A DNA stretch of 64,000 bases, from assembly GCA_963729815.1 (NCBI GenBank), contig CAVSPU010000002.1, positions 310,001 to 374,000 on the forward strand. Direction: 5' to 3'. The position numbers were made by a program, and so were the translations under genes. Positions 8,774 through 17,550 of this stretch are shown piece after piece. How positions within the stretch are numbered: the first letter of the stretch is position 1; each line of letters starts with the position of its first letter. The DNA is from DAHUXN01 sp963729815. GTDB lineage: Bacteria > Acidobacteriota > Terriglobia > Acidiferrales > UBA7541. The notes under the pieces were generated by a model. The model did no database searches. It had not been told where the DNA came from and was given only the letters and a program-made list of their open reading frames with translations.

Positions 8774-10045
8774 ATGCCACATTACATATCTCGCTTGTCG
8801 GCACTGCTATTTATTTCGTTTGGCGCCGCGGCACTGGCTCTCGGCCAATCGGCAGGATCGCCAGTCCGGATCACGCTCGACCAGGCGGTCCAGTTTGCAC
8901 TCGAGCACAATCATGCGCTGCAGGCTGCCCGCTCGAGTATCGTCCAGAGCCAGGACGAAGAAGTGACGGCCAATTTGCGGCCCAATCCCGTGCTAGGCGC
9001 GGACGTCATCGGTCTCCCCGTCACTTCCAGCGAATTTACCGCAAATAACATAGACCAGACTGAGTTTGACGCGGGCCTTAGCTATCTTTTTGAGCGCGGC
9101 AGGAAGCGCCAGAACCGTCTGAAGGCGGCGCAGGATGTCACCGCGCAGACCAAGTCCACCGTTTCCGACAGCGAACGGAATCTCACTTTCAACGTTGCCA
9201 CGCAATTCACCAATGCTCTGCTCGCGGAATCGACACTCAGCTTTACCCAGCAAGACCTGGACAGCTTTCAGAAGACCGTGACCATCAGCGAAGAGCAGTT
9301 CAAGGCGGGAGCGATGAGCGAAGGGGACCTGTTGAAAATCAAGCTACAGCTCCTGCAGTTTGAGACCGACGTCACCGCAGCCGAACTCGGCAAACAGCAA
9401 GCGCTCGCAGCGCTGCGCCAGCTTGTGGGATTCGAGTCCGTTCCCATGGATTTCGACGTTGCAGGCGACCTCGAGTATCAAAAAGTGTCGGAAAACCTGG
9501 AGGGCCTGCAGTCGCTGGCAATCAAGGACAGGCCGGACCTGCGCGCCGCCGAGCAGGGCATCACGGCCGCGAAGAGCCAGTATTTTCTGGCAAAGGCCAA
9601 TGGGAAGCAGGATATCACTGGAACTCTCAATTTCACGCATATCACCGGCTACAGTTCGGCGTCCGTGATTTTCAGTATGCCGCTGGCCTTCTTCAACCGT
9701 AATCAGGGCGAAATCTCGCGGACCAACGCGGCAATCCTGCAAGCGCAGGAAACCGCTGCGGAGGCTTCCGAGCAGGTGATGACGGACGTGCGAACAGCCT
9801 ATGAAACCGTGAAAACCAACGAACAGACGCTCGCCATTTATCAATCCGGATATCTGGATCAGGCCAAAGAATCTGTCGCGATCAGTCAGTACGCCTATCA
9901 ACGCGGCGCTGCGAGCCTGCTCGATTTTCTCGATGCAGAGCGCAGCTACCGCGACACCGAACTGGCCTACCGCCAGCAACTCGCTTCCTACATGCTCGCA
10001 CTCGAGCAATTGCGGGAGGCTATCGGCACGAGGAACCTCCCATGA
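8774..10045 (+). CDS. TolC/CzcC-like outer-membrane efflux channel
   Basis: A 423-residue outer-membrane factor. GGAGG at 8762-8766 sits 7 nt before this ATG, which makes it a better start than the ATG two codons earlier. A signal peptide (through 'AALALGQ') is followed by two TolC-type coiled-coil halves. The first has 'AVQFALEHNHALQAARS' and 'VTANLRPNPVLG'; the second has 'DLRAAEQGITAAKSQY' and 'YQRGAASLLDFLDAERSYRD'. It forms the exit duct of a tripartite heavy-metal pump with the two genes that follow; its stop overlaps the adaptor start (ATGA). Confidence 0.88.
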   Translation: MPHYISRLSALLFISFGAAALALGQSAGSPVRITLDQAVQFALEHNHALQAARSSIVQSQDEEVTANLRPNPVLGADVIGLPVTSSEFTANNIDQTEFDAGLSYLFERGRKRQNRLKAAQDVTAQTKSTVSDSERNLTFNVATQFTNALLAESTLSFTQQDLDSFQKTVTISEEQFKAGAMSEGDLLKIKLQLLQFETDVTAAELGKQQALAALRQLVGFESVPMDFDVAGDLEYQKVSENLEGLQSLAIKDRPDLRAAEQGITAAKSQYFLAKANGKQDITGTLNFTHITGYSSASVIFSMPLAFFNRNQGEISRTNAAILQAQETAAEASEQVMTDVRTAYETVKTNEQTLAIYQSGYLDQAKESVAISQYAYQRGAASLLDFLDAERSYRDTELAYRQQLASYMLALEQLREAIGTRNLP

Positions 10046-11217
10046 TCATAAAGAGAACGTGTTTACTCGCCGCTCCATTCGGGATCGCCGCTTTGCTGGC
10101 GCTCTCTCTCGGAGGGTGCGGTTCGGGCAGCCACGAATCGGCGGAAAAAATGACGTCGTTTACGGGGGCAAATGCCGGCGCGGAAGCGGGACTTTTCTCC
10201 GTGCCGCAGGACCAGATGTCGCATATTCAGATCGTCACGATCGCGGCCGCCCCGCTCATTCGCACTCTGCGTCTCTCCGGACAGGTGGCCTACAACGGAT
10301 TCCTCACCACTCCGGTGATCACGGCGGTCGGGGGGCCGGTCAGCCGCGTTCTTGCGTCTCCCGGCCAGCACGTGCGCATTGGCGAGCCGCTGCTGGAGAT
10401 TGCGAGCCCCGACTATTCCCAGTTGCGCGCGGCCTACTTGAAAGCCAGCGATACTTTCAATGTCGCGGATAAGAATTACAAACGTGCGCAAGACCTCTAT
10501 GCGCATCAGGCCATTGCCGAGCAGGACCTGCTCCAGGCGGAATCGAATCGCACGCAGGCGCAGGCCGACATGAATGCGACAGCGGAGTCGTTGCGCATTC
10601 TCGGCGTCGCGAACCTGGATTCCCTCGCCTCGTCCGCGTCTTCCGCAAATATCCCATTACTCGCGCCAGTCGCCGGGGAAGTTGTCGAGCGTGATTGCTC
10701 CGCAGGGCAGTTGCTCCAGGCGGGCACAACGCAGTGTTTCGTTATTTCGGACATGAACAATGTATGGGTCCTCGTCAACGTATATCAAAACCAATTGGCA
10801 TTCGTGCGGCCGGGAGACACGGTAGCGATTCAGACGGACGCTTATCCGGATGTCTTCCACGGCCGGATTTCCTACATCTCGCCCGCGCTCGACCCGAACA
10901 CGCGCACGTTGCAGGCACGGATTGTCACCGACAATCCTGGCGAGAAGCTGAAGAATCAGATGTACGTCACTGCGACAGTCACGGCCGGGACGATACCGAA
11001 AGCGATCACCGTGCCCGTTGCGTCAGTGCTTCGTAATTCCGAAAATCAGCCATTCGTCTATGTGCAGACAAATTCCACGCAATTTGGACGGCGCATGGTG
11101 GAGCTTGGCGAGACGCAGGATGGCCGGACGGAAATCCTCAGCGGGCTTGCACCCGGCGAGAAAGTAGTCGCCGATGGCAGCCTGTTCTTGCAATTTCAAA
11201 ATTCGTTGCAGCAGTAG
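10042..11217 (+). CDS. Periplasmic adaptor lipoprotein of RND metal efflux (CusB/CzcB type)
   Basis: A 391-residue membrane fusion protein. The N-terminal signal ends in a lipobox (LSLGGC, residues 21-26), so it is probably anchored as a lipoprotein. A biotinyl-lipoyl-like half ('VSRVLASPGQHVRIGEPLLEI') precedes a short alpha-hairpin (residues 120-185), then the second lipoyl half ('LLAPVAGEVVERDCSAGQLL') and beta-barrel ('IQTDAYPDVFHGRISYISPALDPNTRT', read in pieces). It bridges the inner-membrane pump and the TolC-like channel. No Met-rich N-terminal metal site like that of E. coli CusB is obvious. Confidence 0.88.
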   Translation: MIIKRTCLLAAPFGIAALLALSLGGCGSGSHESAEKMTSFTGANAGAEAGLFSVPQDQMSHIQIVTIAAAPLIRTLRLSGQVAYNGFLTTPVITAVGGPVSRVLASPGQHVRIGEPLLEIASPDYSQLRAAYLKASDTFNVADKNYKRAQDLYAHQAIAEQDLLQAESNRTQAQADMNATAESLRILGVANLDSLASSASSANIPLLAPVAGEVVERDCSAGQLLQAGTTQCFVISDMNNVWVLVNVYQNQLAFVRPGDTVAIQTDAYPDVFHGRISYISPALDPNTRTLQARIVTDNPGEKLKNQMYVTATVTAGTIPKAITVPVASVLRNSENQPFVYVQTNSTQFGRRMVELGETQDGRTEILSGLAPGEKVVADGSLFLQFQNSLQQ

Positions 11218-11235
11218 CCGACGGGGTACTCGAAA

Positions 11236-14200
11236 ATGATCCATCGCATAGTCCAATTCGCCCTTCGCCAGCGGTTCCTGATCCTCCTCTTTGTTGTTGC
11301 TCTGATCATCGCCGGATCGATTTCCTTTCAGCATATGCCCGTCGACGCCTATCCCGACCTCTCACCTCCCATGGTTGAATTAATCACGCAGTGGCCCGGC
11401 CACGCCCCCGAGGAAGTCGAGCGCCTGATTACCATTCCTCTCGAAGTCGAGATGAATGGTGTCCCGCACATGCGCGTGATGCGTTCGATTTCGCTCTACG
11501 ATCTTTCGGACATAATCATGACCTTCGACGAAGGTACCGACGACTACTTCGCGCGTGAGGTCGTATTCGAACGCATCGCGGACGTGACCCTGCCGGCAGG
11601 CATCACGCCCTCCATGGCGCCGCTCTCAAGCCCCAGCGATTTGGTCTATCGCTACGTCATCGACAGCCCGGACCGCAATCCTCAAGAACTGAAGACCTAC
11701 GAAGACTGGGTAATCGAGCGCGGCTACAAGGGCGTTCCCGGAGTTGCCGACGATTCCGGTTTTGGCGGCACCGTCATGCAGTATCAGGTGTTGCTCGATC
11801 CTGCGAAGCTCTATGGGTATCACCTTTCTGTTCCTACGGTTCTTCAACAACTCGCCAATAACAATGCCAATGCTGGCGGCGGTTTTTATTCTCAGGGCGG
11901 CCAATTTTATTACGTTCGCGGCTTGGGATTGATGCGCGATGTCCAGGATATCGGCGACACCATCGTCGGAACTCAGAACGGTGTGCCGGTTCGCATTCGC
12001 GATATCGGCCAGGTGGTGATGGGGCACGCTCCGCGCCTTGGCGAGTTTGGCTTTATGAAGAATGATGACTCCGTCGAAGGCGTCATCCTCATGCGCACCG
12101 GCGAGCAGGCCCAGAACGTATTGAAGGGCGTTGAGGCGGAAACAAACGATTTGAACGCGCACGTCCTGCCGCCCGATATAAAGATTCATCCATTCTACGA
12201 CCGCAGCGACCTGGTCAAGCTGACCATCGACACGGTCGAGAACAATTTGCTTCGCGGAATGGTGCTCGTGTTCGTGGTGCTGTTGTTTTTCCTGGTCAGC
12301 GCGCGCGCTGCGGTCATTGTCGCGCTGACGATTCCGCTGGCATTGCTTTTTGCATTCATCTGCCTGCATGCCAAAGGCGTCGACGCAAACTTGCTTTCTA
12401 TCGGCGCGATCGACTTTGGGATCATCATCGACGGCACGCTCGTGATGGTGGAGAATATTTACCGTGAGCTCGGACTGCGCGCCGGCCAGAGCTACAAACT
12501 CAACGACGTCATTCTCGCCGCTTCCGCCGACGTCGATCGTCCGGTTTTCTACTCTATTGCCGTCATCATCGCTGGATACATTCCGATTTATGCCCTGAGC
12601 GGACCTTCCGGCAAATTGTTTCACCCCATGGCCGACACCATGTCTTTCGCCCTCCTCGGCGCGCTTCTTCTCACGCTCACCTTGGTCCCCGTCCTTTGTT
12701 CGTACTGGCTAAAGAACGTGCGCGAGCGTGTGAACAAGCCTTACGAATGGATCAAGCGGAAATACACGGGTGAACTCGAATGGTGCCTCGATCATCCCAA
12801 GTCGACCATTGTCGTTGCGCTTCTCATCTTTGGCGCGACGCTTCTGCTGGTTCCCTACATCGGCGGCGAGTTCATGCCACATCTCGACGAAGGCGCATTG
12901 TGGATTCGCGCCACCATGCCCTATACCATTTCCTTCGAGGAGGCCAGCAAGTTCTCGCCGCAAGTTCGCGACATCTTGATGTCCTATCCGATGGTCACTC
13001 AGGTAGGTTCTGAACTGGCCCGCCCCGATGACGGGACCGATCCCACAGGATTTTTCAACGATGAATTTTACGTTGGCTTGAAACCTTACAACGACAAAGC
13101 GTGGCGCCAAACTTCAGTAGAAAACAAACAGGACCTGACCACGGATTTGCAAAAAAAGCTTGCGGCCTTCCCTGGCGTGATTTTCAACTTTACCCAGCCT
13201 GCCGAAGATGCCGTTGACGAAGCGCTTACTGGCTTAAAAAGCTCGCTCGCCGTGAAGGTTTACGGCACCGATCTAATCGTGCTTCAGGATAAAGCAATTC
13301 AGATCAAGCGCATCCTGCAAGGCATTCGTGGCTTCACCGAATTGACCGTCGTGCGCGAGCTTGGCCAGCCCAGCCTGATTATCAATGTCGACCGCGACAA
13401 GATCGCTCGCTACGGCATCAACGTTGCCGACGTGGAAACGGTCATCCAAACTGCCATTGGCGGCCAGGCCGCCACGCAGATCATCCAAGGTGAAAAACTG
13501 TTCGATTTGGTCGTGCGCATGGAGCCGCAATTCCGTTCCACCCCGAACCAGATCGGCAATCTGCTCGTCGGCACTCCTTCGGGGCAGTTGATTCCGCTCA
13601 GCCAACTCGCCGAAATAAAAGAAAGCACGGGCGCTTCGTTCATTTACCGCGAAAATAATTCACGTTACATCGGCGTGCAGTACAGCATTGAAGGACGCGA
13701 TTTGCAAAGCGCGGTCCTCGAGGGGCAAAAAGCTGTGAATGCGGCCGTGCAACTTCCGCCAGGCTATCGCATGACCTGGGGCGGCGAGTACAGCGAGCTC
13801 GTGGCGGCGCAGAAGCAACTGGACCTGATTGGACCTCTCGCCGTGCTCCTGATTTTCTTCATATTGTTCGCTTTGTATGGGAACTTCAAGTTTCCCATCA
13901 GCATTGCGGTCGGCGTGCTGATCACGGAGCCAGTCGGCGCTCTCATCGCGCTGAAGCTGACGCACACACCATTCAGTGTTTCTTCCATTCTCGGACTGCT
14001 CGCGCTGATGGGCGTATCCGTCGAGACAGCCGTTATTCTCGTCTCGTTCATTAACAAGCTGCGGCTCGAAGGAAAAGATATTCGCACCGCGACGCGCGAA
14101 GCGTCACTGCTTCGCTTGCGGCCGATCATGATGACGGCACTGGTCGCGTGTCTCGGCCTGTTGCCGGCTGCGCTTTCGCACGGCATCGGCTCTGATACGC

Positions 14201-14319
14201 AACGGCCATTCGCCATCGTCATTGTCGCGGGGCTGATTTCGCGGCTGTTCCTCGGTTTTTTTGTTAATCCTGTGCTGTATGAAGTGGTCGCGCGCGATGG
14301 TGACGTGTTGCAGGTTTGA
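11236..14319 (+). CDS. Heavy-metal RND efflux pump (CzcA/CusA family)
   Basis: A 1027-residue inner-membrane pump of the usual HME-RND length. It starts 'MIHRIVQFALRQRFLIL' with TM1, followed by 'MPVDAYPDLSPPMVELITQWPG', a typical HME porter-domain start (here read in two parts). The proton-relay TM4 motif reads 'DFGIIIDGTLVMVEN', closer to the Co/Zn/Ni (CzcA, CnrA) pattern than to the Cu/Ag pattern. The second large periplasmic loop and the TM7-12 block ('ITEPVGALIALKLT', 'LLALMGVSVETAVI') are complete. It exports divalent metal from periplasm or cytoplasm. No two-component or MerR regulator is next to it. Confidence 0.9.
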   Translation: MIHRIVQFALRQRFLILLFVVALIIAGSISFQHMPVDAYPDLSPPMVELITQWPGHAPEEVERLITIPLEVEMNGVPHMRVMRSISLYDLSDIIMTFDEGTDDYFAREVVFERIADVTLPAGITPSMAPLSSPSDLVYRYVIDSPDRNPQELKTYEDWVIERGYKGVPGVADDSGFGGTVMQYQVLLDPAKLYGYHLSVPTVLQQLANNNANAGGGFYSQGGQFYYVRGLGLMRDVQDIGDTIVGTQNGVPVRIRDIGQVVMGHAPRLGEFGFMKNDDSVEGVILMRTGEQAQNVLKGVEAETNDLNAHVLPPDIKIHPFYDRSDLVKLTIDTVENNLLRGMVLVFVVLLFFLVSARAAVIVALTIPLALLFAFICLHAKGVDANLLSIGAIDFGIIIDGTLVMVENIYRELGLRAGQSYKLNDVILAASADVDRPVFYSIAVIIAGYIPIYALSGPSGKLFHPMADTMSFALLGALLLTLTLVPVLCSYWLKNVRERVNKPYEWIKRKYTGELEWCLDHPKSTIVVALLIFGATLLLVPYIGGEFMPHLDEGALWIRATMPYTISFEEASKFSPQVRDILMSYPMVTQVGSELARPDDGTDPTGFFNDEFYVGLKPYNDKAWRQTSVENKQDLTTDLQKKLAAFPGVIFNFTQPAEDAVDEALTGLKSSLAVKVYGTDLIVLQDKAIQIKRILQGIRGFTELTVVRELGQPSLIINVDRDKIARYGINVADVETVIQTAIGGQAATQIIQGEKLFDLVVRMEPQFRSTPNQIGNLLVGTPSGQLIPLSQLAEIKESTGASFIYRENNSRYIGVQYSIEGRDLQSAVLEGQKAVNAAVQLPPGYRMTWGGEYSELVAAQKQLDLIGPLAVLLIFFILFALYGNFKFPISIAVGVLITEPVGALIALKLTHTPFSVSSILGLLALMGVSVETAVILVSFINKLRLEGKDIRTATREASLLRLRPIMMTALVACLGLLPAALSHGIGSDTQRPFAIVIVAGLISRLFLGFFVNPVLYEVVARDGDVLQV

Positions 14320-14372
14320 TCGCTGACGCCGCTGCGGGATTGCTGACGCTTCTTTCTGTGACGCGCACGCGC

Positions 14373-16607
14373 TCAATCATGTTTTGTCGAAGCCAGAGTC
14401 GCCAGTCTGGGGTGGCGGCGAGTACGCAAGATTGCATCCGCCGCGCAATACTCGAACGGCGCAAATGCTTCAACAAGCATTTCTCGGTACTTCTCGCGGT
14501 CGTATCCGCGCCAGCCTTCCCATAACGCATAAGCGCGCACGCGATCGTTCGGAATTTGCGCGTCCGCATCCGTGATGATGTACTCCACGGTCTGTCCTGG
14601 GCGGAGTCGAACGCCACTGACATATAGTTGCTGCGCTGCAATGGCTGTCAGATTAGCCTTCTTGTAATCGCGTGGGGATCGCGTCAGGCGTTTGCTGATG
14701 GTCACTTCCTCGACCGTGGCGTCTCCGCTGTCGACTCGCTCCAAATAGTGGGCCAAGACGGCGCGGGCCACTTCGAGTTTTCGGATGTAGCTTTCATAAT
14801 CGTTTGCGTCCGCAAGAATTGCCAATACTTCCTTCTGCATCTGGGACACGAGCGGCGGCGTGTCGTGACGCCGCGATTCCAGGCCGCGCACCTTTAATTC
14901 GCCGTCTTCGCTGACGCAAAAAAAACGGTTTGGTACGGGTACGTCTTCGAATTGCCGGGAAGGGAGGAAGACGACGTAGCGATAAAGCGCGTCGAGCGCA
15001 AGCGGCAAGCGCGTGGATGCTGCAATGTCCGCGGCCAATGCTTCATAATCTGTGCGCGTCGCGCCGTTTTTCCGCACATAGAGAGAATCGACGAGGGCAT
15101 GGATGACGTCGTAGCCTCGCGCCTCGGCCATCTCTTTTGCAGTGAGCAGCATTTCGCGCGCGACGGCGTTGATGGCCTCGTGGGCTTCGATCTTCCCAAA
15201 GCGCGCGTTTTTGTATCCCGTGTAGCCGAAGCAGCAAACGAGCAGCCATTTGAGCGCGTCGCGTTGCAGTTTGTGGCGCTGCGCCAAATCCACCGGAGCG
15301 GTGCGCTGGCGCTGCTTCAGCTCCACCCGCTTCGCAATGAGCCGTTCGACAACACGGCTGGTGATGCCTCGCCTCTTCTGACAGACGCGATAGCCCAATT
15401 CCGGAACGCGGGGTGCATCCGGGCAGCAAGGGCAATTCACGGTCTCCGGCGAAATATTGAACCGCGCCATGATGGACGGATACTCACTGACGAAATCGAG
15501 CTCTGCGACATTGTCGAAGAAACCCAGCTTGGGCGTGAAAACGAGGCCGCCACGATCCGCGCAGAGCAATTCGTCCGGCGATTTCAGATCTTCCGGCTCT
15601 GCCTTTTGCGCGGGGATGAGCACTCCGTCGCGCCACGCCAGTTCCATTTGCATGTACGAGATGCCCGTCCCCGTGGTCGTTCGCGCGGCGTATTGCACGG
15701 GCAGCTTGGTGACGCGAGCCAATTCCCACAGTCCCGCGAGGTCGCATTTGTCGGCGATGAAGGAATTCGCGCCATCCACATGCAAGCGCCCGAAAAGCGT
15801 TGTGGCGGACTCTTTGAACAAAATGCGTCCGTAGCTCATGAAGCTCCGCGCGCGGCTGCGCTGCACGGCAATGGCATCGCGATTCAGTTTTAGCGGAATG
15901 CGGTATTTTTCGGCTTGCTGGAGCAAAAGCGGCAGGATGGTCGAATCGCCCCATTCGGTAAGAATCAAGTCAGGGTCGTAGCGTTCCACCAGGCGGTTAA
16001 AGTTATAGACCGAGGGCACGTCCGCATCATCGAAAATATGCACCTCGCCATCCATTTCCACTTCAAGAGCGCCGCGGCGGCCGTGCTCCGGATTGACGCG
16101 CGAGAGCCCCGCGATGCGTACCTGCATGATGCGAAGCGGCGGCAGCTGATAATCAAGCGTCCACGGATCGTCATGGCAGCCGAGCGCGGCTATCTGATTG
16201 TCGGTGGCTTCGATTTCCACGCGCGCTAAGGGGAAAATGTTTTTCTCCCAGCAGTACAAAGTTGCAAGCATCAGGTCAGAGTTGTACAGGCGCGCCTCGT
16301 GATTTGCGCGTTGAACGACGCCGACGGCGGGACGAAAGCAAAGCGGATTGTGAACGGCGATTTCGAGTACGGGAATCTCTTTGGCCTGCCAGATGTCCAC
16401 GCGCTCCACGGAATGGCACTCCAGCCGGAACTGTGACGTGAGCAGATGAGCGAGCGGCTGCGATATGGATTCTTCGGCGCAAACATAGAATGCCGGATGA
16501 AACGAAGAATCAATCAGTCTGTGCGTGGTCTGATTCGGCGTCAGAAGCCACAACGCCATCCCCTGCGGGCAGGGATAGAGATCCAGGATCCATCCTTCGA
16601 ATCGCAT
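14373..16607 (-). CDS. Archaeal-type family B DNA polymerase, exonuclease site lost (PolB2/Dpo2-like)
   Basis: A 744-residue polymerase; the ATG follows GAAGGAAAT. The N-terminus 'MRFEGWILDLYPCPQGMALWLL' (in two parts) matches archaeal PolB. The ExoI site, normally DxE, reads 'LRIMQVRIAG' (residues 158-167), and the ExoII region 'DPDLILTEWGDSTILP' (211-226) lacks the Asn and Asp, so proofreading should be absent. Polymerase motif A 'DFVSEYPSIM' keeps Asp371 and the Tyr gate. Motif B is altered (K453, then V457, C458, F460, G461 in place of K-x3-N-S-x-Y-G). Motif C 'HALVDSLYV' keeps the second Asp (507) but has Leu505 for the first. A 'CPCC...VPELGYRVC' metal site is present. A damage-tolerance role is inferred. 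Confidence 0.85.
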   Translation of the reverse strand: MRFEGWILDLYPCPQGMALWLLTPNQTTHRLIDSSFHPAFYVCAEESISQPLAHLLTSQFRLECHSVERVDIWQAKEIPVLEIAVHNPLCFRPAVGVVQRANHEARLYNSDLMLATLYCWEKNIFPLARVEIEATDNQIAALGCHDDPWTLDYQLPPLRIMQVRIAGLSRVNPEHGRRGALEVEMDGEVHIFDDADVPSVYNFNRLVERYDPDLILTEWGDSTILPLLLQQAEKYRIPLKLNRDAIAVQRSRARSFMSYGRILFKESATTLFGRLHVDGANSFIADKCDLAGLWELARVTKLPVQYAARTTTGTGISYMQMELAWRDGVLIPAQKAEPEDLKSPDELLCADRGGLVFTPKLGFFDNVAELDFVSEYPSIMARFNISPETVNCPCCPDAPRVPELGYRVCQKRRGITSRVVERLIAKRVELKQRQRTAPVDLAQRHKLQRDALKWLLVCCFGYTGYKNARFGKIEAHEAINAVAREMLLTAKEMAEARGYDVIHALVDSLYVRKNGATRTDYEALAADIAASTRLPLALDALYRYVVFLPSRQFEDVPVPNRFFCVSEDGELKVRGLESRRHDTPPLVSQMQKEVLAILADANDYESYIRKLEVARAVLAHYLERVDSGDATVEEVTISKRLTRSPRDYKKANLTAIAAQQLYVSGVRLRPGQTVEYIITDADAQIPNDRVRAYALWEGWRGYDREKYREMLVEAFAPFEYCAADAILRTRRHPRLATLASTKHD

Positions 16608-16863
16608 CGGGATTTCCTTCGCGGCAGAGCAATTTTTCGAGCGCGGTAAGGCGTTTTTCCTGATCGAGCGCGATGGACAATAAAATTGCTTCCATGGGGT
16701 TGTCACTGCACTGATAAGTTGCCGCCTGGGTATAGCAACGAACACGCAGGAAGAGATGATCAAAATACTTTTGATCCTCCCGTCGCAATGCGCGGCGAAA
16801 CTTTGCCCATCGCTGAGTAGTTTCCTCGATGAGTTGTCGAAAAGTCGGAACGGTGCGACCCAT
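16510..16863 (-). CDS. Small MGRT-type protein of the PolB cassette
   Basis: A 117-residue protein starting MGRTVPTFRQLIEE, preceded by AGGAAG, 1 nt after the stop of the RecA-like gene. It is mostly helical and charged ('WAKFRRALRREDQKYFDHLF', then 'NPMEAILLSIALDQEKRLTALEKLL'). From memory it resembles small haloarchaeal proteins that begin MGRTNPTYR; no function is known to me. Its last 98 nt overlap the polymerase start in another frame, a strong sign of translational coupling. The residues encoded in the overlap ('DPGSLSLPAGDG...') look low in constraint, so the functional part is probably residues 1-80. It may be an adaptor between the polymerase and the RecA-like protein. Confidence 0.72.
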   Translation of the reverse strand: MGRTVPTFRQLIEETTQRWAKFRRALRREDQKYFDHLFLRVRCYTQAATYQCSDNPMEAILLSIALDQEKRLTALEKLLCREGNPDAIRRMDPGSLSLPAGDGVVASDAESDHAQTD

Positions 16864-16864
16864 G

Positions 16865-17488
16865 TTAGCTTCCTGCCAGAAGCGATGTGCGCGTGACGAT
16901 ACTTTCATCGCTGAAGGTGAGCGTGTCGTCTTCCTGCTCGGTGAATTTCCCTGTTTGCCTGGCGCAGGCCCTAACTTGTTCGAAGAGCTTCCGTCGCGGC
17001 GTGGAAAACGAGCCGGGATCGGAAAACACGGCGACGGGCAGCCGCGCAGCAAGTTGCCGCAGCGCGCGCAAGCCTTGCTGGAACGACGAAATGGCATCCG
17101 CCTCCCGTACGTCTTCATCGAAGTACAGTTCCGGCATGGCCGTAAGAATTGCTACGTCGGCAGGGAAGCTCTGTAGCAGGCGCGGCGCGCGAACGAGCAG
17201 CTCGGTCAGTTGAAAGCAAGTAAAGGCGCGCGCGGTGCGGACGTGGCTGTTCCATTCCGACGGCATATTTCCGCGCTGCCGGGCAAGGCGCGCCAGCAAC
17301 AGCGGGTCAAAGCGATTCGCGCCGTCCAGGTAGAGTATCCGTTTGCCTTCCGCGATCGCTCGCGGCAAAAAATAATGCGACAGCCGCGGGACTTGAGGGC
17401 AGCCATAAAACACAGCCATGCCACGCAGTGGGAGCTTCCACGGTTTCGCGGGGAAGTTCGGCGCGACTTGCAGGGCAGGCGAAGACAT
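16865..17488 (-). CDS. RecA/Rad51-fold protein with degenerate ATPase motifs
   Basis: A 207-residue protein whose strand-helix order follows the RecA/RadB core. 'GMAVFYGCPQVPR' (23-35) stands where Walker A should be but has no GKT/GKS. 'KRILYLDGANRFDPLLLARLAR' (two parts, 49-70) matches the second strand of RadA/RadB. 'VRTARAFTCFQLTELL' (83-98) matches the third. 'DVAILTA' (111-117) replaces the Walker B Asp. It should therefore not hydrolyse ATP as RecA does. By position, first in the operon with the small protein and polymerase, it is likely an accessory factor, comparable in logic to ImuA/SulA-like partners of DnaE2 mutasomes. The start is supported by AGGAAG 8 nt upstream. Confidence 0.75.
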   Translation of the reverse strand: MSSPALQVAPNFPAKPWKLPLRGMAVFYGCPQVPRLSHYFLPRAIAEGKRILYLDGANRFDPLLLARLARQRGNMPSEWNSHVRTARAFTCFQLTELLVRAPRLLQSFPADVAILTAMPELYFDEDVREADAISSFQQGLRALRQLAARLPVAVFSDPGSFSTPRRKLFEQVRACARQTGKFTEQEDDTLTFSDESIVTRTSLLAGS

Positions 17489-17521
17489 GATTGCGGACTT
17501 CCTTTACGGGGCCCAGGGAAG

Positions 17522-17550
17522 ATAATAGGCGAATAAAAAGCGAAAGTCAA
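17522..17550 (-). promoter_or_regulatory. Strong promoter of the PolB cassette with a direct repeat in the spacer
   Basis: On the minus strand TTGACT (17545-17550) and TATTAT (17522-17527) are 17 nt apart, close to consensus. In plus-strand reading GCGAA occurs at 17529-17533 and again at 17540-17544, an 11-bp period, so two identical half-sites face the same side of the helix within and at the edge of the spacer. This is where a repressor would act, and a damage-inducible control is possible but unproven. Predicted transcription starts near 17515, about 27 nt before the first ATG. Confidence 0.7.
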
